Shown: one piece after another, positions 23,391 through 36,300 of the stretch
Layout: the number at the start of each line of letters is the position of its first letter
Numbering within the stretch: position 1 is the stretch's first letter
DNA from: Straminergon stramineum
Taxonomy: Eukaryota > Streptophyta > Bryopsida > Hypnales > Calliergonaceae
Assembly (NCBI GenBank): GCA_963920665.1
Contig: OY987273.1
Span: forward strand, 4,404,501 to 4,468,500
DNA: 64,000 nucleotides
Reading direction: 5' to 3'
Program-made: the position numbers and the translations under genes
Notes under the pieces: model-generated
What the model saw: only the letters and a program-made list of their open reading frames with translations
Told to the model about the DNA's origin: nothing
Database searches by the model: none

Positions 23391-24899
23391 AGTCTAGGGA
23401 GGGGGGGGGGGGCGTATGTGGATCGTGGGTGAAAGAAGGTTGTGGGCAACCTTAGGTCTAGAAAGGATAGACCATTATAAATGAAAGCAAAAGAAGCCTT
23501 GATATGGGGGAGAAACATTGGCATTACAACTTCCCACTTCTATTTTTCTTCCTTTTAAATATATCATAAGACCAATATGATATGGTCTAGAATGTGGAAT
23601 GAGATCTCAAGTTGTTTCTTAATGGTTCCAAAAATATGTCTACATTGTTCCCAAAGAAAAAAAAAGGAATGGCCAGAAAGGGAATGAAATATACAAATGT
23701 ACGTGACATAATTGACTTCTATTGAAATAAAAAACAAGAACTTGAAATACTTATGTTCTGCCATGGCATAACAATATTATAGAGGTTACTTTAGAAGTGC
23801 CTATGGCCTTCTTCAAGTTTCTATGAAATTGCTCTACATTGAACATGAAATCAGCTTTTCTACATGGTCCTAAACCCTTTTTGGGTGGAAAAGATAATAA
23901 ATTTAAACAAACATGTTACAATGCACATTGAAATGAGCAAAAATAAAGCATATGCACATCAAATCAAAAGATTGTAATCTTTGATGAAGACATTGTTCAA
24001 ACCATCAAGAGTATTTGAACTCTTTCATTTCTTTTTTTTGCATGCCACTCCTTGAAAAATGGTCACCCCTAAGATACGAGGTATTTTTAAAACCAGAAGT
24101 TGGATACCTTGGAAATCAACTTTCTTATACATTGTAAACTATTAAATTATGAATTAGAGATGCGCTCTTTGGAAGTAAAACTTTCAAGGAAGACCTCCCA
24201 TTTTTACACTATACAATTTATAGGATGAATAGATGCTCTTCTATCTTGTATGGAGTGTTTTTGTCATCCATTGACCTAAAATTGGCCATTGCATCGTTGA
24301 AAGATGAAAAAACTCAACATGCAAATCCTTACACAATGTAAGGTTTCTTTGGCTCAATACTCTACAAAGGACAATCAATATGTTCTTGTAAAAGCTATCC
24401 AAGGTTTACTTTAACTTTTGTATACAAAAAATGAGCTCTCTCCAAAAATACAAATTGTCAAAATAGGTCTCTCCAATAGGTGAGCAGGAAACATCATTTA
24501 AATCTCAAGGTTTCGAAGATGTTCCTTGAAAGTTTAGAAGGGTTAGTTTCAAATTTTAAACTGAAATGTTTGTTGCAAGTTTGGACCTCAAACATCTCGA
24601 TATGAAATTCAAAACTCACCTCTCAAACCCTCTAGAATCATGTCCTCGACCTTGGGAATGAAATCACCTTCCCTCCCACATACCATAGGGAATTGGATTA
24701 ACATTTTTTTGGTTTTTTTGAAGGTTGGCTACCACGACCAAACCAAATGATCTCATTGGGGATCGAACCCCAAACCTGAAGGATCACAATGACTTCTAGG
24801 AAGCTAAGAACTTCCATGCATCTCCAAAAGATGCTTTAAAGACCCTAAAGTCATAATGAGTGACTTATTCTTGGATGTTGAAGCTTGAATTCGTTGCAC
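23391..24899. other. no gene recognised; host flank of the CACTA element
   Basis: Begins with a run of 14 or so G (23399-23412). A minus-strand GGGGTTCGATCCCC near 24760 looks like a tRNA/SINE box B, but no convincing box A or tRNA fold was found. Otherwise AT-rich and non-coding. Confidence 0.4.
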
Positions 24900-25470
24900 C
24901 CTTATTAAGACTTTTATAGATTCTAAGCCTCAACCCCACCCACAATTGCTTAGGAACTGCAATTGCCCCACATTTGCACTCACCTAGGACCTACAATCTC
25001 CCTACATCCCACAAAAATCGGGCAAAAAAAAAGAGATGGCTATCCTTCAACCGTGGTCACCCAAGACTTGAACTCACCTCCACTCACAATCGCCCTACAT
25101 TCCACCAAATTGGGGCTCACCAACACCAACAGAGAACACACACACCCCAATCGTCGTCACCTAAGACTTGAACTCAACCCTCATCTGCAGTAACCCCCCA
25201 TTCCATCAAATTGGGGCCCATTGACACAAAGAGAGAAGCCCACCCCTTAGTTGCAATCGCCCAAGACCTAAACTCGCCCCACATTCGTAGTTGCCCCACA
25301 TCCAAAAGAAATAGTCCAAAAGAAAAGAGATGCCTATCTTCCAACCACAGTCCCCCAAGGCTTGAACTCGTCCATCATCCGAAGCTGCCCCTTGCCACTA
25401 AAAATTGGATCAATGCAAGAGAAAGGTGCAAACCCCCTTCTGTAATCGCCCTAAACCCAAAGTAGCCTCT
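24900..25470. repeat. GTCGCC-type tandem array
   Basis: About four degenerate units of roughly 125 bp, each containing variants of AATCGCCCAAGACTTGAACT and CCACCAAATTGGGGCCCA. The GTCGCC/CAATCGCCC core is that of the CACTA subterminal blocks at 2030-2300 and 44440-44590. Frames across it are by-products. Confidence 0.5.
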
Positions 25471-27335
25471 GACCTGAAGTTGCCTCCAAATTAAAGTCTT
25501 GTTAGTCCAAGAACCCAACGTACCTAGATCACTACTCTCTAAAACCATTGTGCCCACATCACTTAGTTAATGACGATGTTGACAAAATACTACAAATCAA
25601 GATTGCATCTCTTGGAAGTCTCGTTTTGAAGTCATACTATCAACTAAAAAATGACTTGGACATCAATTTGCAAGCAAAGTTGGTACAATTAGAGAGTGAC
25701 AATCATTCCCTAGCCATTCCAAACAGGAAGTCATTTTTTTGTAGTCACGTTTGGGCCCATTTTTTGATAGTGAAAATATCTATGTTTGAGATACTTTCAA
25801 GACAACATCTTTGAAGCTCAAAATACATGAATGCCATATTCAACTTCTTTGGGACTTTCAATAGTCCATAATTAAAAAGGTGGTGAAATCCCCCAATGTT
25901 TCTCTATGTATCTAGAGAGCTCCCCAAATAGGAATGCTTTGCGTGCAATCCATCAAATTTTGCACCTATAAGTCTTTTGGGAAGTGCTTCATGTGCTTCA
26001 AAATCAAAGATATCATATAGTTACTGTTACATAGTTCACTATGCTAGAGTTCACAAGATTGGATTGGGAGATCTGTGGACTGAGTTTCCATGATATTTAC
26101 ATCCAATTTCCAACACAACTGACATTCCAAACCTATCAAGAGATCCCTTGATGACAACCACTTGAAGCAAATATGACTCCCATCCCCTTAGTAATCCCTA
26201 ATTAAGCAATGTATTTTATAAAATTGCATCGGGAGATTCCTTGATGGGGATGTAGAATATGCGTCAGTTTCATTGACAATCATGGTGTGGAAGTGGTACA
26301 AATTGATTCTTGTGTTGTAGTGTGAGGCATATCTAAATTCATCAAAAATAATATATGATTCACACAAAGACATAAGCATTGTAGGTGATTGTTTCAAAGA
26401 TATGGTATCTCAAGAGTTTAATGGAAGTACACACAATTGAATTTTGAAGTTGCAAACATTAGTTCAGAATTATCAAATGAACAATTGCTCTTGGAAAGAA
26501 GGAACCAATTAGGTCTCACCGTGGGATCCCTCGATAGAGTGCTAATATACTCAAGCAAGATATTCAGACATGATATGACAAAGTGACAATGTCATATCAG
26601 ATTACTTATAGTGAAATTTGAAAGACAATTGAGTCACTGGTGCTCAGATATTCAACATACCTGTGGAGATGAATAATGGGTAATATAATATTCCATTACA
26701 AATAATGAAATGAATTTCAATTTGGGTGAAGATCATCAAGGTTGTTTCACTACTAAAATGCATCCATTCTTGGTTGTCTACTATATAATTGTAGAGATGC
26801 AAAACCCAGAAGAATACAATTCCAATAGTAATTGACAGTGAGGGAAAAGAATTGCTTATTCAAACTAATCTTTGTGCATGTATTCTGTTTTTCATACAAA
26901 CATGGACCACTTCCATTACTTGGGTATAGTGACTATTTTTGGCATTGTCAAAAAGTGATTCTTAAATATTGTCTAAACTTTGTATTCTATGTTCATCTTT
27001 GCCTTGTAAAAATAGTATACAAATGTTTGTTATACTTTGAATACTTTGGCTATTTGGACCTTGTTAAAACAAACACATGGGGCTTTTTTAAACCTTACTC
27101 ACAATAGCCACTTTGGCATTGTAAACATAAGTCTATAGATGGTTGGAAGTGTACACTAATTTTGCAATGATTATTTTGACCTTGACAAGAAGGGAGTTTC
27201 GATAATAGATAAACCTTGGATAGCTTATTTCCTTGGTTTGGGTGTAATTTGAGTTAAGCCAAATACCAACACTTGCAAAGACAAAATTTGTTCCTGTAAT
27301 ACAAGCTGTTCTACTTAGAATAAATTCAATGGGCG
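25471..27335. other. AT-rich, no gene recognised
   Basis: No supported coding region. Around 26920-27180 a loose repeat pairs TTTGG with CATTGT or CCTTGT at 60-80 bp spacing and keeps a 92-codon frame open (26832-27107); I do not regard it as a gene. Confidence 0.4.
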
Positions 27336-27560
27336 CCTAGGTTCTAGTCTATTCCAACAAAGCTCTTTTTTCAAATGGTCTATTCGTCAACTTGGATAGT
27401 AGGCCATCCAAGTTGACAAACAAATCGTCCAAAAAAAAACAAAAAAAAATTTGGATCCTAATAGATGTGGGGCGGAATCCTAACGTTTCATCCATTGGTT
27501 GTTTGTCCAAATTGACACTAATGCTGAAAACCATGCCACCAAAAAGCATTGCCAATATTG
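27336..27560 (-). repeat. dispersed CAACTTGGATGG repeat, copy 1
   Basis: Contains an internal inverted repeat (CAACTTGGATAGTAGGCC against GGCCATCCAAGTTG). In reverse complement it resembles 47700-47930. It is probably a small dispersed element; ends are undefined. Confidence 0.35.
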
Positions 27561-28541
27561 CAAGACCCTAATTTCAAACTTCATAGCTTGCTCTTGGTAT
27601 TTGGGTGTACATTGTTGATAAAAGTCAACATCCTGGGCAAAATCGCATCCGAAAATTGGACATCAGGACTCAACAGACATTGTGACTCTGGTAATAAAAA
27701 ACCCTATCTGAAATCTTATCATGGGTAAATGCGGTCGGGTGAATGGGAGGACGGGTGGTCGGCTAGTGGCGCATAGAAGAGGATGGAAAAAATACACACA
27801 ACCTCAAAATTCTCTTCACTTTGAAAATGATCAAATCTATGACAATCATGAGGTCAAAATTGTTGCATTATATAGGTATCTTGTAAATATCATGCTTTAT
27901 GTGAAGAAACAAGAACACAATCATTTTTTTTGGACTTTTTCTTGGTTTTGCAACTAAGAAAAATGTAATTGTATTCGTAAAACATCAATAAGAAAATTAC
28001 AAATGCAATGAAAGCTTCAGACAATCAATTGCCAAAACTGCATTACATGCTCAATGTATCATGAGCACCTAAACACCTTAGCGGCTAAGCTTCCATCCTT
28101 TAAATTTCTAAGGCTTGTAATCACTAATTCCTTTCACCTCAACCCCACTACTGTTACATCTAGTTCCCCATCTGTCATCTTCATCGGCGGATTTGTCTTC
28201 CATATCGTCTTATTAAGATTGTACAATTTGCACTCTTTGTAGTTGTATACCTGTTAATGATCTCATTGATCTACTTGTTTTCTTTTCCCTTTTAGCTCTT
28301 AATATAGACTTATCAATGCCTTCTTTAAGGCTAGGGATTGTTTTCATTTTCCTCTTTGAAAAGAGATGACATGTATTAAGTAAGATTTTATCCATATTCG
28401 GTCTGTTGGTTGGGGAGGTAGCAAAGGGTTGCATTATTTTGTTTTTAAGAGCTTTGATGGACTCTTAAGCCTCTAATATCCCTCTTTTTGGCGCTCCTTG
28501 AATCACTAATTGCATTGCATTCAAAGACTATGTTGTCTGGT
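27561..28541. other. no gene recognised; flank of element 6
   Basis: Non-coding. Ends in CTGGT (28537-28541), which would be the target duplication at the surviving end of element 6; its partner is lost. Confidence 0.4.
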
Positions 28542-31500
28542 TGTCGTATGCACAGACGAGCGTAAGTATCCTTATAATACCTAAACGTCATAAAATGACT
28601 TGAAATATCGTCCCAGGGGATTTTAGATTGTTGCTGCAAGCCGAGATTATCTATATTATCGACTTAAGTGCTCCTTCTACTTCCTTTCTCTCTTTTTCGG
28701 ATCTTTACCTTTTCGGAATCCAATCTAGATCTACTCATTTTCGGAATCCGGTTCCTTCTTTTTTTCACACTCTGGTTTTCTATGCCTTTGTTTTACCCTC
28801 AAAGGGTCCCTTTTTGATCTTGTAGACGGGTAGGGACTCACCACTCGTATTCCTCACACTCTCTTCTCTCCTTCTAACTACATACAACACACTTAGATCA
28901 AATGTTGCATTAGATTAGACCAAGAAACACCCTCACAACTTTTCGGATGGCCAATTTGAAAGGTAAGTCACTTAGAGCCGTAACAAGTCCTTTCCACTAC
29001 AACAACAAATCAAGAAAAACCGGAACCGATGGGGGATTGTTATTCATTCACTAAATTGATCCTAGGATTTGGCAAACCTTGTTGCAAGATGGAAACTTGG
29101 AATCTATTAGATTAGTATAAAATAAATCTATTATAGCATAGAATTTTTCAAAATTTTCTCTAGGCAAATAGAATTAGAATCCGTTTACTTTAAACATTGC
29201 ATTAAGGCTGAGAAGATGATCCAGGTGTTCCGTAAAAGGATCCAGGACGGATCCGGATTCCAAAAACCCGGATAGAGACAGCCTATGCCCTATAATTCTA
29301 ATCTAGGAATCTAGAGAACCATTATGGTAAACGGTCTGCTATTGGAATGGTTGGTAGGATGACGGGTACTTAACCCTCACCACTCCCATTTCTCTTCCTC
29401 CTTTCTTCTGCAGTAGTTTGCGTCCATATAGTTGAGTGAAAGAGTGGTGAGTTAGCGATTGTTCTAGGAGTTGAGGATTGTACCAAATCTGAACTTAGTT
29501 TCGGTTCTTGATGGTGGAGGGAGGTAGCCGTAAGCCCTTAGTTACTGTACAGATGGTATGTCCTACCATTCTGAAAAGGCAGAGTGACTGTTCGCAGTTA
29601 GAAGACGACCTGAGCACGATAGGGTGTGTCGGCCTATTCTTTAGGCCATGGACCGTGAAGAATGAGTGGATGATTCAGGAGCTCATCGTAAGAGCTCCAA
29701 ATCAGTTTAAGTTGATAGTAAGGGAGCGACCTGGAACTTGGACATATGAGGTTTGGACAAATGTATGTGGATTCCCGAAGAAAGGATCCGCATTAGCTTC
29801 CCAAATTGATAAGGTCACGGCTAGAAAGTTGAAGAATGTGGCCCATGCTAAGGAGTGGTATGCCATTAGTCACTATCTAGATGGGAGGCAGAAAAGGGTC
29901 TTAGAATTCCTTATTCCGATCTTGTATCCAGAAAAGCCTACTTGGGTTACGGTCACGGTGGCCAATACCATTTTTGGCACAATGAAGGGTAGACTAGTCC
30001 ACTAGGGGAAGGTCATTGGAGCAGTGGTCTTCAAACTTGCCGTTCATGTAGAAAAGGCTAAAACCAGCCCAATCGGTCCTTGTTCCACCTCTACCACTAT
30101 GTAGAACTTTTGAATAGTGTAGAGATGGTAGAGTACAATACTAGAACCATGAGCTTGCATTATGGCCTCACGCACGAAGTGGAGGTGGAGCAGCTGTGAG
30201 TGTTTTAAACTCCACCCTTCGAGTTAAAACGTGCACACAAGTTCTAACGGTTGGTTAAATCAATTTCTTTAGGGTGTTCTTAATCTAAGTTCAATTTGCA
30301 CCTTCCAAGCAATGGACACTTTGTTTTTAAATATCCAAATTGAACTTAAATCATTTAAATCCTAATTCTAAACTATGGTTAACTAAATCAAATAACTAAT
30401 CAAAAGATAAATCCAAACTAACATCAATCTAACCTACTTTAAAGAATGTAATTTGCCTTTTCCAAAATGGTAAAGCAAGTTAAATTCTGACTTTTCTAAT
30501 AAAAGAAATGAATGGATGAAGTATTGATCCCTAAACTACATCACAACCTTCATCCACAAATTAAAAATAGTAAAACTACTCGAAATAAATCTAAATTTTA
30601 GGGTTAAGTTTTTAGTTATGTTAGTGACCTAATTCTAAGACGAAATCTAATTTGACTACTAATTAAAGAATTTCATCCAAATTGAAATCAAACTTCATCC
30701 AACCTTTTCTCACTTAAAATTAAAGTATTTTTTAAATGAAAAGAGGTTCTGGAATCTTCAAAAGATTCCCTAATTGATTCCTAATTTAAATGATTCCTTG
30801 AAGATTCTTTAGAAATTCTTTTTAATTATCTTCCAATCTATCGTAAACTAAATTTTCTATTCTAAAATTAGTATTTTTAGGGTTTTATGAAAATTCAGAA
30901 ATTACCTTTCCAACAAGGTAAAATACTGAAAATTAATTCTTAAAAAATTATTAATGAATTAAATTTGTTTTAAAAAGTCTAACGAGTTAAATTTCATTCA
31001 TTAATTATTTCTTAGTCTAAACGAATAATTTTAATTTTAAAGGTTAATTTTCTTTTCTAATTTTCCTAAAGGTTTCAATGGTTTATTTTGTCAAGTGAGA
31101 TTTTAATCAAATTGGAATTTAAATGAAATATAAAGAATTTAACGTACCTTTCCTATGAAGTGATCGATCGTACCGTCCTCGAGAATTACGAGGTGAATGG
31201 TTTCGTAGTATCCCGCTCCATCCTCCATTTTGCTAATTCATAACGCCATTTGAAATTAAACCTCGTTCGATGTTGTCTTTTAATTTCAATTTTTCTTTTC
31301 CTACTAATGGTTATGGGATTTTATTAATTTTGGTTGTATTTAAAATAATTAGAAATTATTTTAATACCTCAAAACCTTTTAAATCCACTAAATCAAATCA
31401 AATCTAATAAATCCTAATTATTTCGTAATTTCCTAATCTTTCAAAAGATATTAGTTGGCATTTTGTCTTTTTCCATTTGTCTTATTAAGCCTAACAAAAC

Positions 31501-31862
31501 AAAACCTAACCAAAGCCTAGCCTTCTAATTCCTAAAAGAATCCTAATCAATGACTAACCAACAACTTAGTGAATAGTAATTAGAATAAAATCAAATTCAA
31601 ACGATTCTCACCTCATTAATTATCTAGATTCCTTTTCTTCTTCTTCTTCCTTTCGTCTCTAACCTTTCATTTCAACTTCTTCAACTCTCATTTGTTATGT
31701 TGATTCATTGTTCTTTGTTTCTCAAGAAGTGTGTGAGTGTGGCGATTTGAAGGTACCTTGTTTAGACCTTTACTAAGTTATAATAATTCTTGGAGTGTTT
31801 TAAAATCTCACCTTATAAATCAAGGGTTGTTTTGTCAGTCTTTGCTTCAGTTCTGTACTGAT

Positions 31863-31990
31863 TGAACTCCCTGGACTCTGATCGGGTTGAACTCCCTGGA
31901 CTCCTGTCGAATTGAGCTCCCTGGACCCCGTCGAGCTGGTCTCCTTGAACCCCGGTCGAGCTGAGCTCCCTGGACCCCGGCTTGTCGAGC
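31863..31990 (+). repeat. GC-rich 25 bp minisatellite in solo LTR 2
   Basis: Five imperfect units of TGAGCTCCCTGGACCCCG type ending GTCGAGC. Much more GC-rich than its surroundings. Confidence 0.7.
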
Positions 31991-33293
31991 CATGTGGCAC
32001 CACTCCGTTGGTCGTTCCCCTTGCGACCCCGTTGTTAATCCGTGTCACGCCTGACACGTGGCACAGCGCGGTTGGTTCACCTTTGCCGACTGTCCTGCTC
32101 ACTTTGCTGAATTGGCCTCCCTGTCTCTCCCGATTCTGAACTTGCTGGATTGCAGTCTAATGAGTTTAAATCAACTGGTTAGCCAGTAAGACCCCTGGTT
32201 TTGGTCTTCCGTATTAGTTATTGAATCACAGCTTTGATTCTCCTTCCTTTATGGCCACACTAATAAATGGAATTAATTTTCAGACTTAATTAACTCTAAC
32301 ACTAATTAATTTTTAGGGAATTTTGGGAACTTCTTAATTTCTAAACTAACAATCTAATTTTTTTGGGATTTTTGGGAAAAGGTTAAAACTAAACAACTAA
32401 GTATTCTAAGCTAAAAATCTCTTTCTAAGATAATTTAAATGACTCTAACTAAAGGGAAACTAATCTAAATCTTGGTTTTTTCTAACTACTACTAAGGGTT
32501 TTATCAAGAATTCAAACTAAGCAATTTTGACTACTTTTTCCTACCTTAAAATGTTCCTAATCACTACTCCTGCAAAGCATTTTTCGAAGCATGCACTAAG
32601 GAAATTTCCCAAGTGTTAATTTCAAATCTTTCAAAGTCAAAGCTTCGCCGTGCGGGGGCAACCCCAGGTGTACACGGTGTCAAAGATTAAATTTTAGTAT
32701 TTTGAAAGTCAATCTTTAAAGGAGGTACGCATGACAGTGTTTAAACCGAACTTTAAAGATTAATTCTCTAAAATTTCCAAGTTTCCAAGCTTAATCACTA
32801 AAGGAGGTACGCATGACAGTGTTTAAACCGAACTTTAGCAATTAAAGTCACAATCTTCGTTATACAACGAATTTTGGGCAGGGGTTGGTTTAATAAACTT
32901 TTGGTAAAGTCAAGCTTCACCGCCTTAAATATATTAATACCAAATTCTGTTGTAATGAGCACAATTTGTTAGTATTCAAGAAATCTTAAACGAAATTAGA
33001 GTTTGGAGGTCTATCCCTTCCAAAACTCTCACAATTCAAAGAAAATGGAGGCTTAGCCTCAAGAACTTAACGAAATCAAATAGAAATCACTTTGAAGGGA
33101 CCCTCTCGTCCTTCAAAGTGTGCAAATCAAGAATTAGAATGAAACTTAGGTCGAATCTCGACCTGGATCAGTGCTCCGACCACGCCGGTAGCACAAAAGC
33201 AAAGGTTAGATATAAGAATGAGGTTTTGGTCTGACAAAGTGTCAGTACCAAGGAAAAAGAGAAATGAGGGTACCGACAACCTCGAGGGAAGGG

Positions 33294-33302
33294 CCTTTTA
33301 TA
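33294..33302 (-). promoter_or_regulatory. LTR TATA box
   Basis: TATAAAAGG on the minus strand, same context and same distance from the U3 end (about 1.58 kb) as in solo LTR 1. Confidence 0.65.
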
Positions 33303-36300
33303 CTCGCCCCAGGCCCCTCCCTGGTAAGTTGTTAGTGGAAAAACATTTACTTTTGATCCCGAGATATTTCCTAAACTACCCTAATGTAATTCCAAAATAA
33401 TCTTTGTTTAATGGAGGAATTCTCTAGAACCCTCTCCATTTAGCTAATAAATATTGGCTAAATCAAATCCAAGATCTTTCCCCAAAGATATTTTGAAAAT
33501 AACCCTAATTAACCTAGATATTTTGTTAATTAACCCAAAGTATTTCTAAATTGTCTTTCTTTAAACAAAAGATGGATTGTTACGCAAGAAAAGAGGTCTT
33601 AACCAAATCCAATCTTCAATTTTCCAAAAGATATTTGCGAAATTAACTTTGAATTACCACAAATTACTATAAAAAAGTCAAACCTACTGCTGGACCCCTC
33701 CTATCTTCTAGGGAACAACTCCAAATTGAAAAACGATAGCGCCATCGTGTTTAGAAGACCCAAATTAGCCTAGGAGACCCCCTTCCCCCTTTTTCCTATC
33801 CCTTTGTAAGTGTAAAATCAACTTACGGTAACTCCAAAGAAAGGTGAAAACTCTAACTTTTGGAATTTGTTTCTTTTGAGGAAACTCTCTAGCTAGGGTT
33901 ACTTAGAAGGTTCGTGGGAGTAAGAAAAGACCCCTTATTCATGTCATTTGGACACCGCCATCTCTTGGTACGCCGGTCAACCCGCCGTAAAGTCGTAAAT
34001 TCTTCAAAAGTCCACTGTCGTTGCCGATTCTGGTACCTAGGAATGTCAGAATGTCTTCAAACCTTTGCGGAACGCTTTATTAGCACACAACACACTATCC
34101 TAATTTTTAGTGGGATTTTACCGCAACATGGATAATTCCTAGGAATTTACGACCATGTTTTAAGGCAATTGACTTCCCATGGAGTCATTGTAATTGTTTC
34201 GGAAAATTCTGAAACTTTTTGGGTAGCTTCTAGGAAACTCCCAAAACTAAAGTGCTACATTACATTTCACTTTGCACTATTCATAGGAAAGCTAAAATTA
34301 GCAATTCCCTTATAATTTCCACCTGAAGGAGAAATTATTCTTGTATCGGGGAATCTTGAAACAACCGGCTCCAATGTCGGCTCTTGGCATGCTTTTAGAG
34401 TAAAAGCACCTTTCTTCATACTCCGGTCGCTCTCCCATGACTTTATTTGCACATTGGATAATTCTTCTATAAGTTACCTACAAATAAGAACTTACCAATC
34501 CAAATTCTTTACGAATTGGATGGTGACCTATACTAGACTCTCTAGACCTGAAATAGACTTAGCCAGCTTGTCACATGCCATTGTAAGACTTAGTTTAACA
34601 TGGACAACTACTAGAACTGGCTAACACTCAAACCCTTAGTTTTCTCGGAAACACTTAACCGACCTCTCAAACTCTCAACTAGGCCTTAGAAGTATGAAAT
34701 TCGAGTATTTTATATACTCTACACTTCTAAGATGACCCCTCACTGCATTGGTAGGGACTTCTACCAAATACCACTCAAACACTCTTTTTATGCATTTTTG
34801 CATATAATTATGCTAAAATACTGATTAAAACGAAAAAAAGAAAACCCTGAGTTCCAAGTGCCAACTTGAGGGCTCACAGCAGCCAACATTCGATGAAGAA
34901 GAAGAGCCAGAAGAGGAGGAGCAACTCATAGATCGTAGACGAAGGAAATCTACCAATTCGGCTTCATGAGGGAAACTCTTTGTTCCAGAGAAGCAAGAGG
35001 AAGAAATTTGCGGATTCTTCAAGACTGGATTCAATTGGCTATTGTAGGCACAAGAGTACGATGAAAACTTGGTAGATCTACTCAGGGTAATCAATAAGGA
35101 GTTGAAGGTCGAGCCAGAGGAGATACTAGACACAATAAAGAAACTTCCAAAACTAGAGGAGCTGGGACGGAAGGAGAAGCGGATCGAGAATCTAGAGAAG
35201 GAGAAGAATGACCTCCAATCTAGGTTGAATTGGGTAGAAGGAGAGCTAGCCACATCAAAGCAGAGGGAAAAGGAAGCTCAACAACTCGTCAAAAACCTCT
35301 CCAAGTTGGTGGATAGACCCTCAGAGCTCATCATCAAAGCCTCCCTCGTCCAGGATTGGCTAATCAAGGAAGGACATCTGATCGGATCCAAGATAGTTAG
35401 GATCCTGGTCGATTTCTCATCTCTAATGGAGGTAGTCTTGAAGGAGATGCACTAGCTCCTAGGGCGTATTGATCCAGACCGGGTCATGGATTTTGCTCAC
35501 TTTTTGGAAATTATTTTTGATATGAAAACTTTGGTGAAACTAACTTCATCACTACCGCTTCTACTAAGGCCAGAAGTTCTTAGGAAGACTCTCTGGCATC
35601 CAATAGTGTCCTTCTCAAGTCAATTAGAGAAGACCATCTGGGGGAGCGTAAAGACAATTCAAGAGTTGGCCAAGCAAACAGAGGTAGCACGAGAGTTAGT
35701 GCCACCGGAAGTTACCATCTCACTACCTATTCCAACAATCCATCTTCCTCAGAAGGAAATCCTTCAAACACCCAAAATGCTTATGTGAAGCAATATGGTG
35801 GACCGGATGGGAGGACTAAGGAATCCGGCTCGGACTCATCCGGAAAGCTTCGAGCATATGTAGCAGCCTCAACCCAAGGAGGAGAGAACGACCATTGTGT
35901 TGAATGAGACGTCTCCAAGAAAAGAAGAGGACAAGAGGGAGATCATTTAGATTGAGAAATCTAAAGAAGAGGAGTACCAAACCGGATCGGAAGAGGAAGA
36001 AGAGGAGGAGGACATGGAAGAGGAAGACTCACCTTCGAAGATCCAAAAGATCCAAACTAGGGCAGCATGAGGACACTGCTAATGAAGGCAACTCCGAAAG
36101 CGACTCCGAGGGCATCCATCCGAGCACCAACGAGTCAAGGTGGGAATAGTCAAAAAAAGGCACAAAAGGTGAAGTAGTTAGGATTTTAGTTAGTTAGGAT
36201 TTGAATTTTGAATCTAAACTAGGTTTCCAAACGTGGGCCCAAGTTGCGGATTTTTAGAATCTGACTTTCCGGGTTTGTCAAGAGGTCTGTGGTTGGTCTC

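Larger units (their letters stand above)
30195..34878 (-). mobile_element. solo LTR 2, 4.68 kb
   Basis: TGTGAGTGTTTTAAAC at the left, GGGCTCACA at the right, exact 5 bp duplication GCAGC (30190-30194 and 34879-34883). Element 2 shows the empty site near 59800. Colinear with solo LTR 1 except for about 1.2 kb extra (about 31080-32270) that includes a GC-rich minisatellite. Minus-strand TATA at 33294-33302. No genes. Confidence 0.85.
29511..36177 (+). pseudogene. element 5 protein, ANTIFG-domain remnant, split by an LTR
   Basis: ATG at 29511 (MVEGGSRKPLVT, compare MAEGDICKPLVT in element 2). The conserved domain runs to about 30190 with GCVGLFFRPW, VCGFPKKGSALAS, RVLEFLIPILYPEKP and ANTIFG (near 29968). 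Coding resumes at 34884 with an acidic stretch, KLEELGRKEKRIENLEKEK and neighbouring heptads (coiled coil, near 35150-35290), GSKIVRILVDF (35388), a Pro-rich part and an acidic-then-basic tail ending at 36177. A TGG-to-TAG change at 30003 and a 4 bp deletion near 30090 kill it, apart from the LTR. Probably Gag-like by layout; no polymerase functions are present. Confidence 0.6.

Noticed and set aside
23399..23412. G run, and C/G runs near 46300 and 46783
   Set aside because: Simple homopolymers; possibly assembly-sensitive, no function inferred.
24740..24800. tRNA gene or SINE (box B-like GGTTCGATCCCC on the minus strand)
   Set aside because: No acceptor stem or D-arm could be folded and no good box A at the right distance.
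26832..27107. 91-codon frame
   Set aside because: Low-complexity loose repeat, no homologous copy or motif, no promoter.
34825..35253. 142-codon Ser/Phe-rich minus-strand frame
   Set aside because: Antisense shadow of the coiled-coil part of the element 5 protein.
35904..36149. Highly basic Arg/Lys-rich 81-codon frame
   Set aside because: It is the wrong frame of the acidic tail seen in elements 2 and 6 (Glu-rich GAA/GAG read out of frame).
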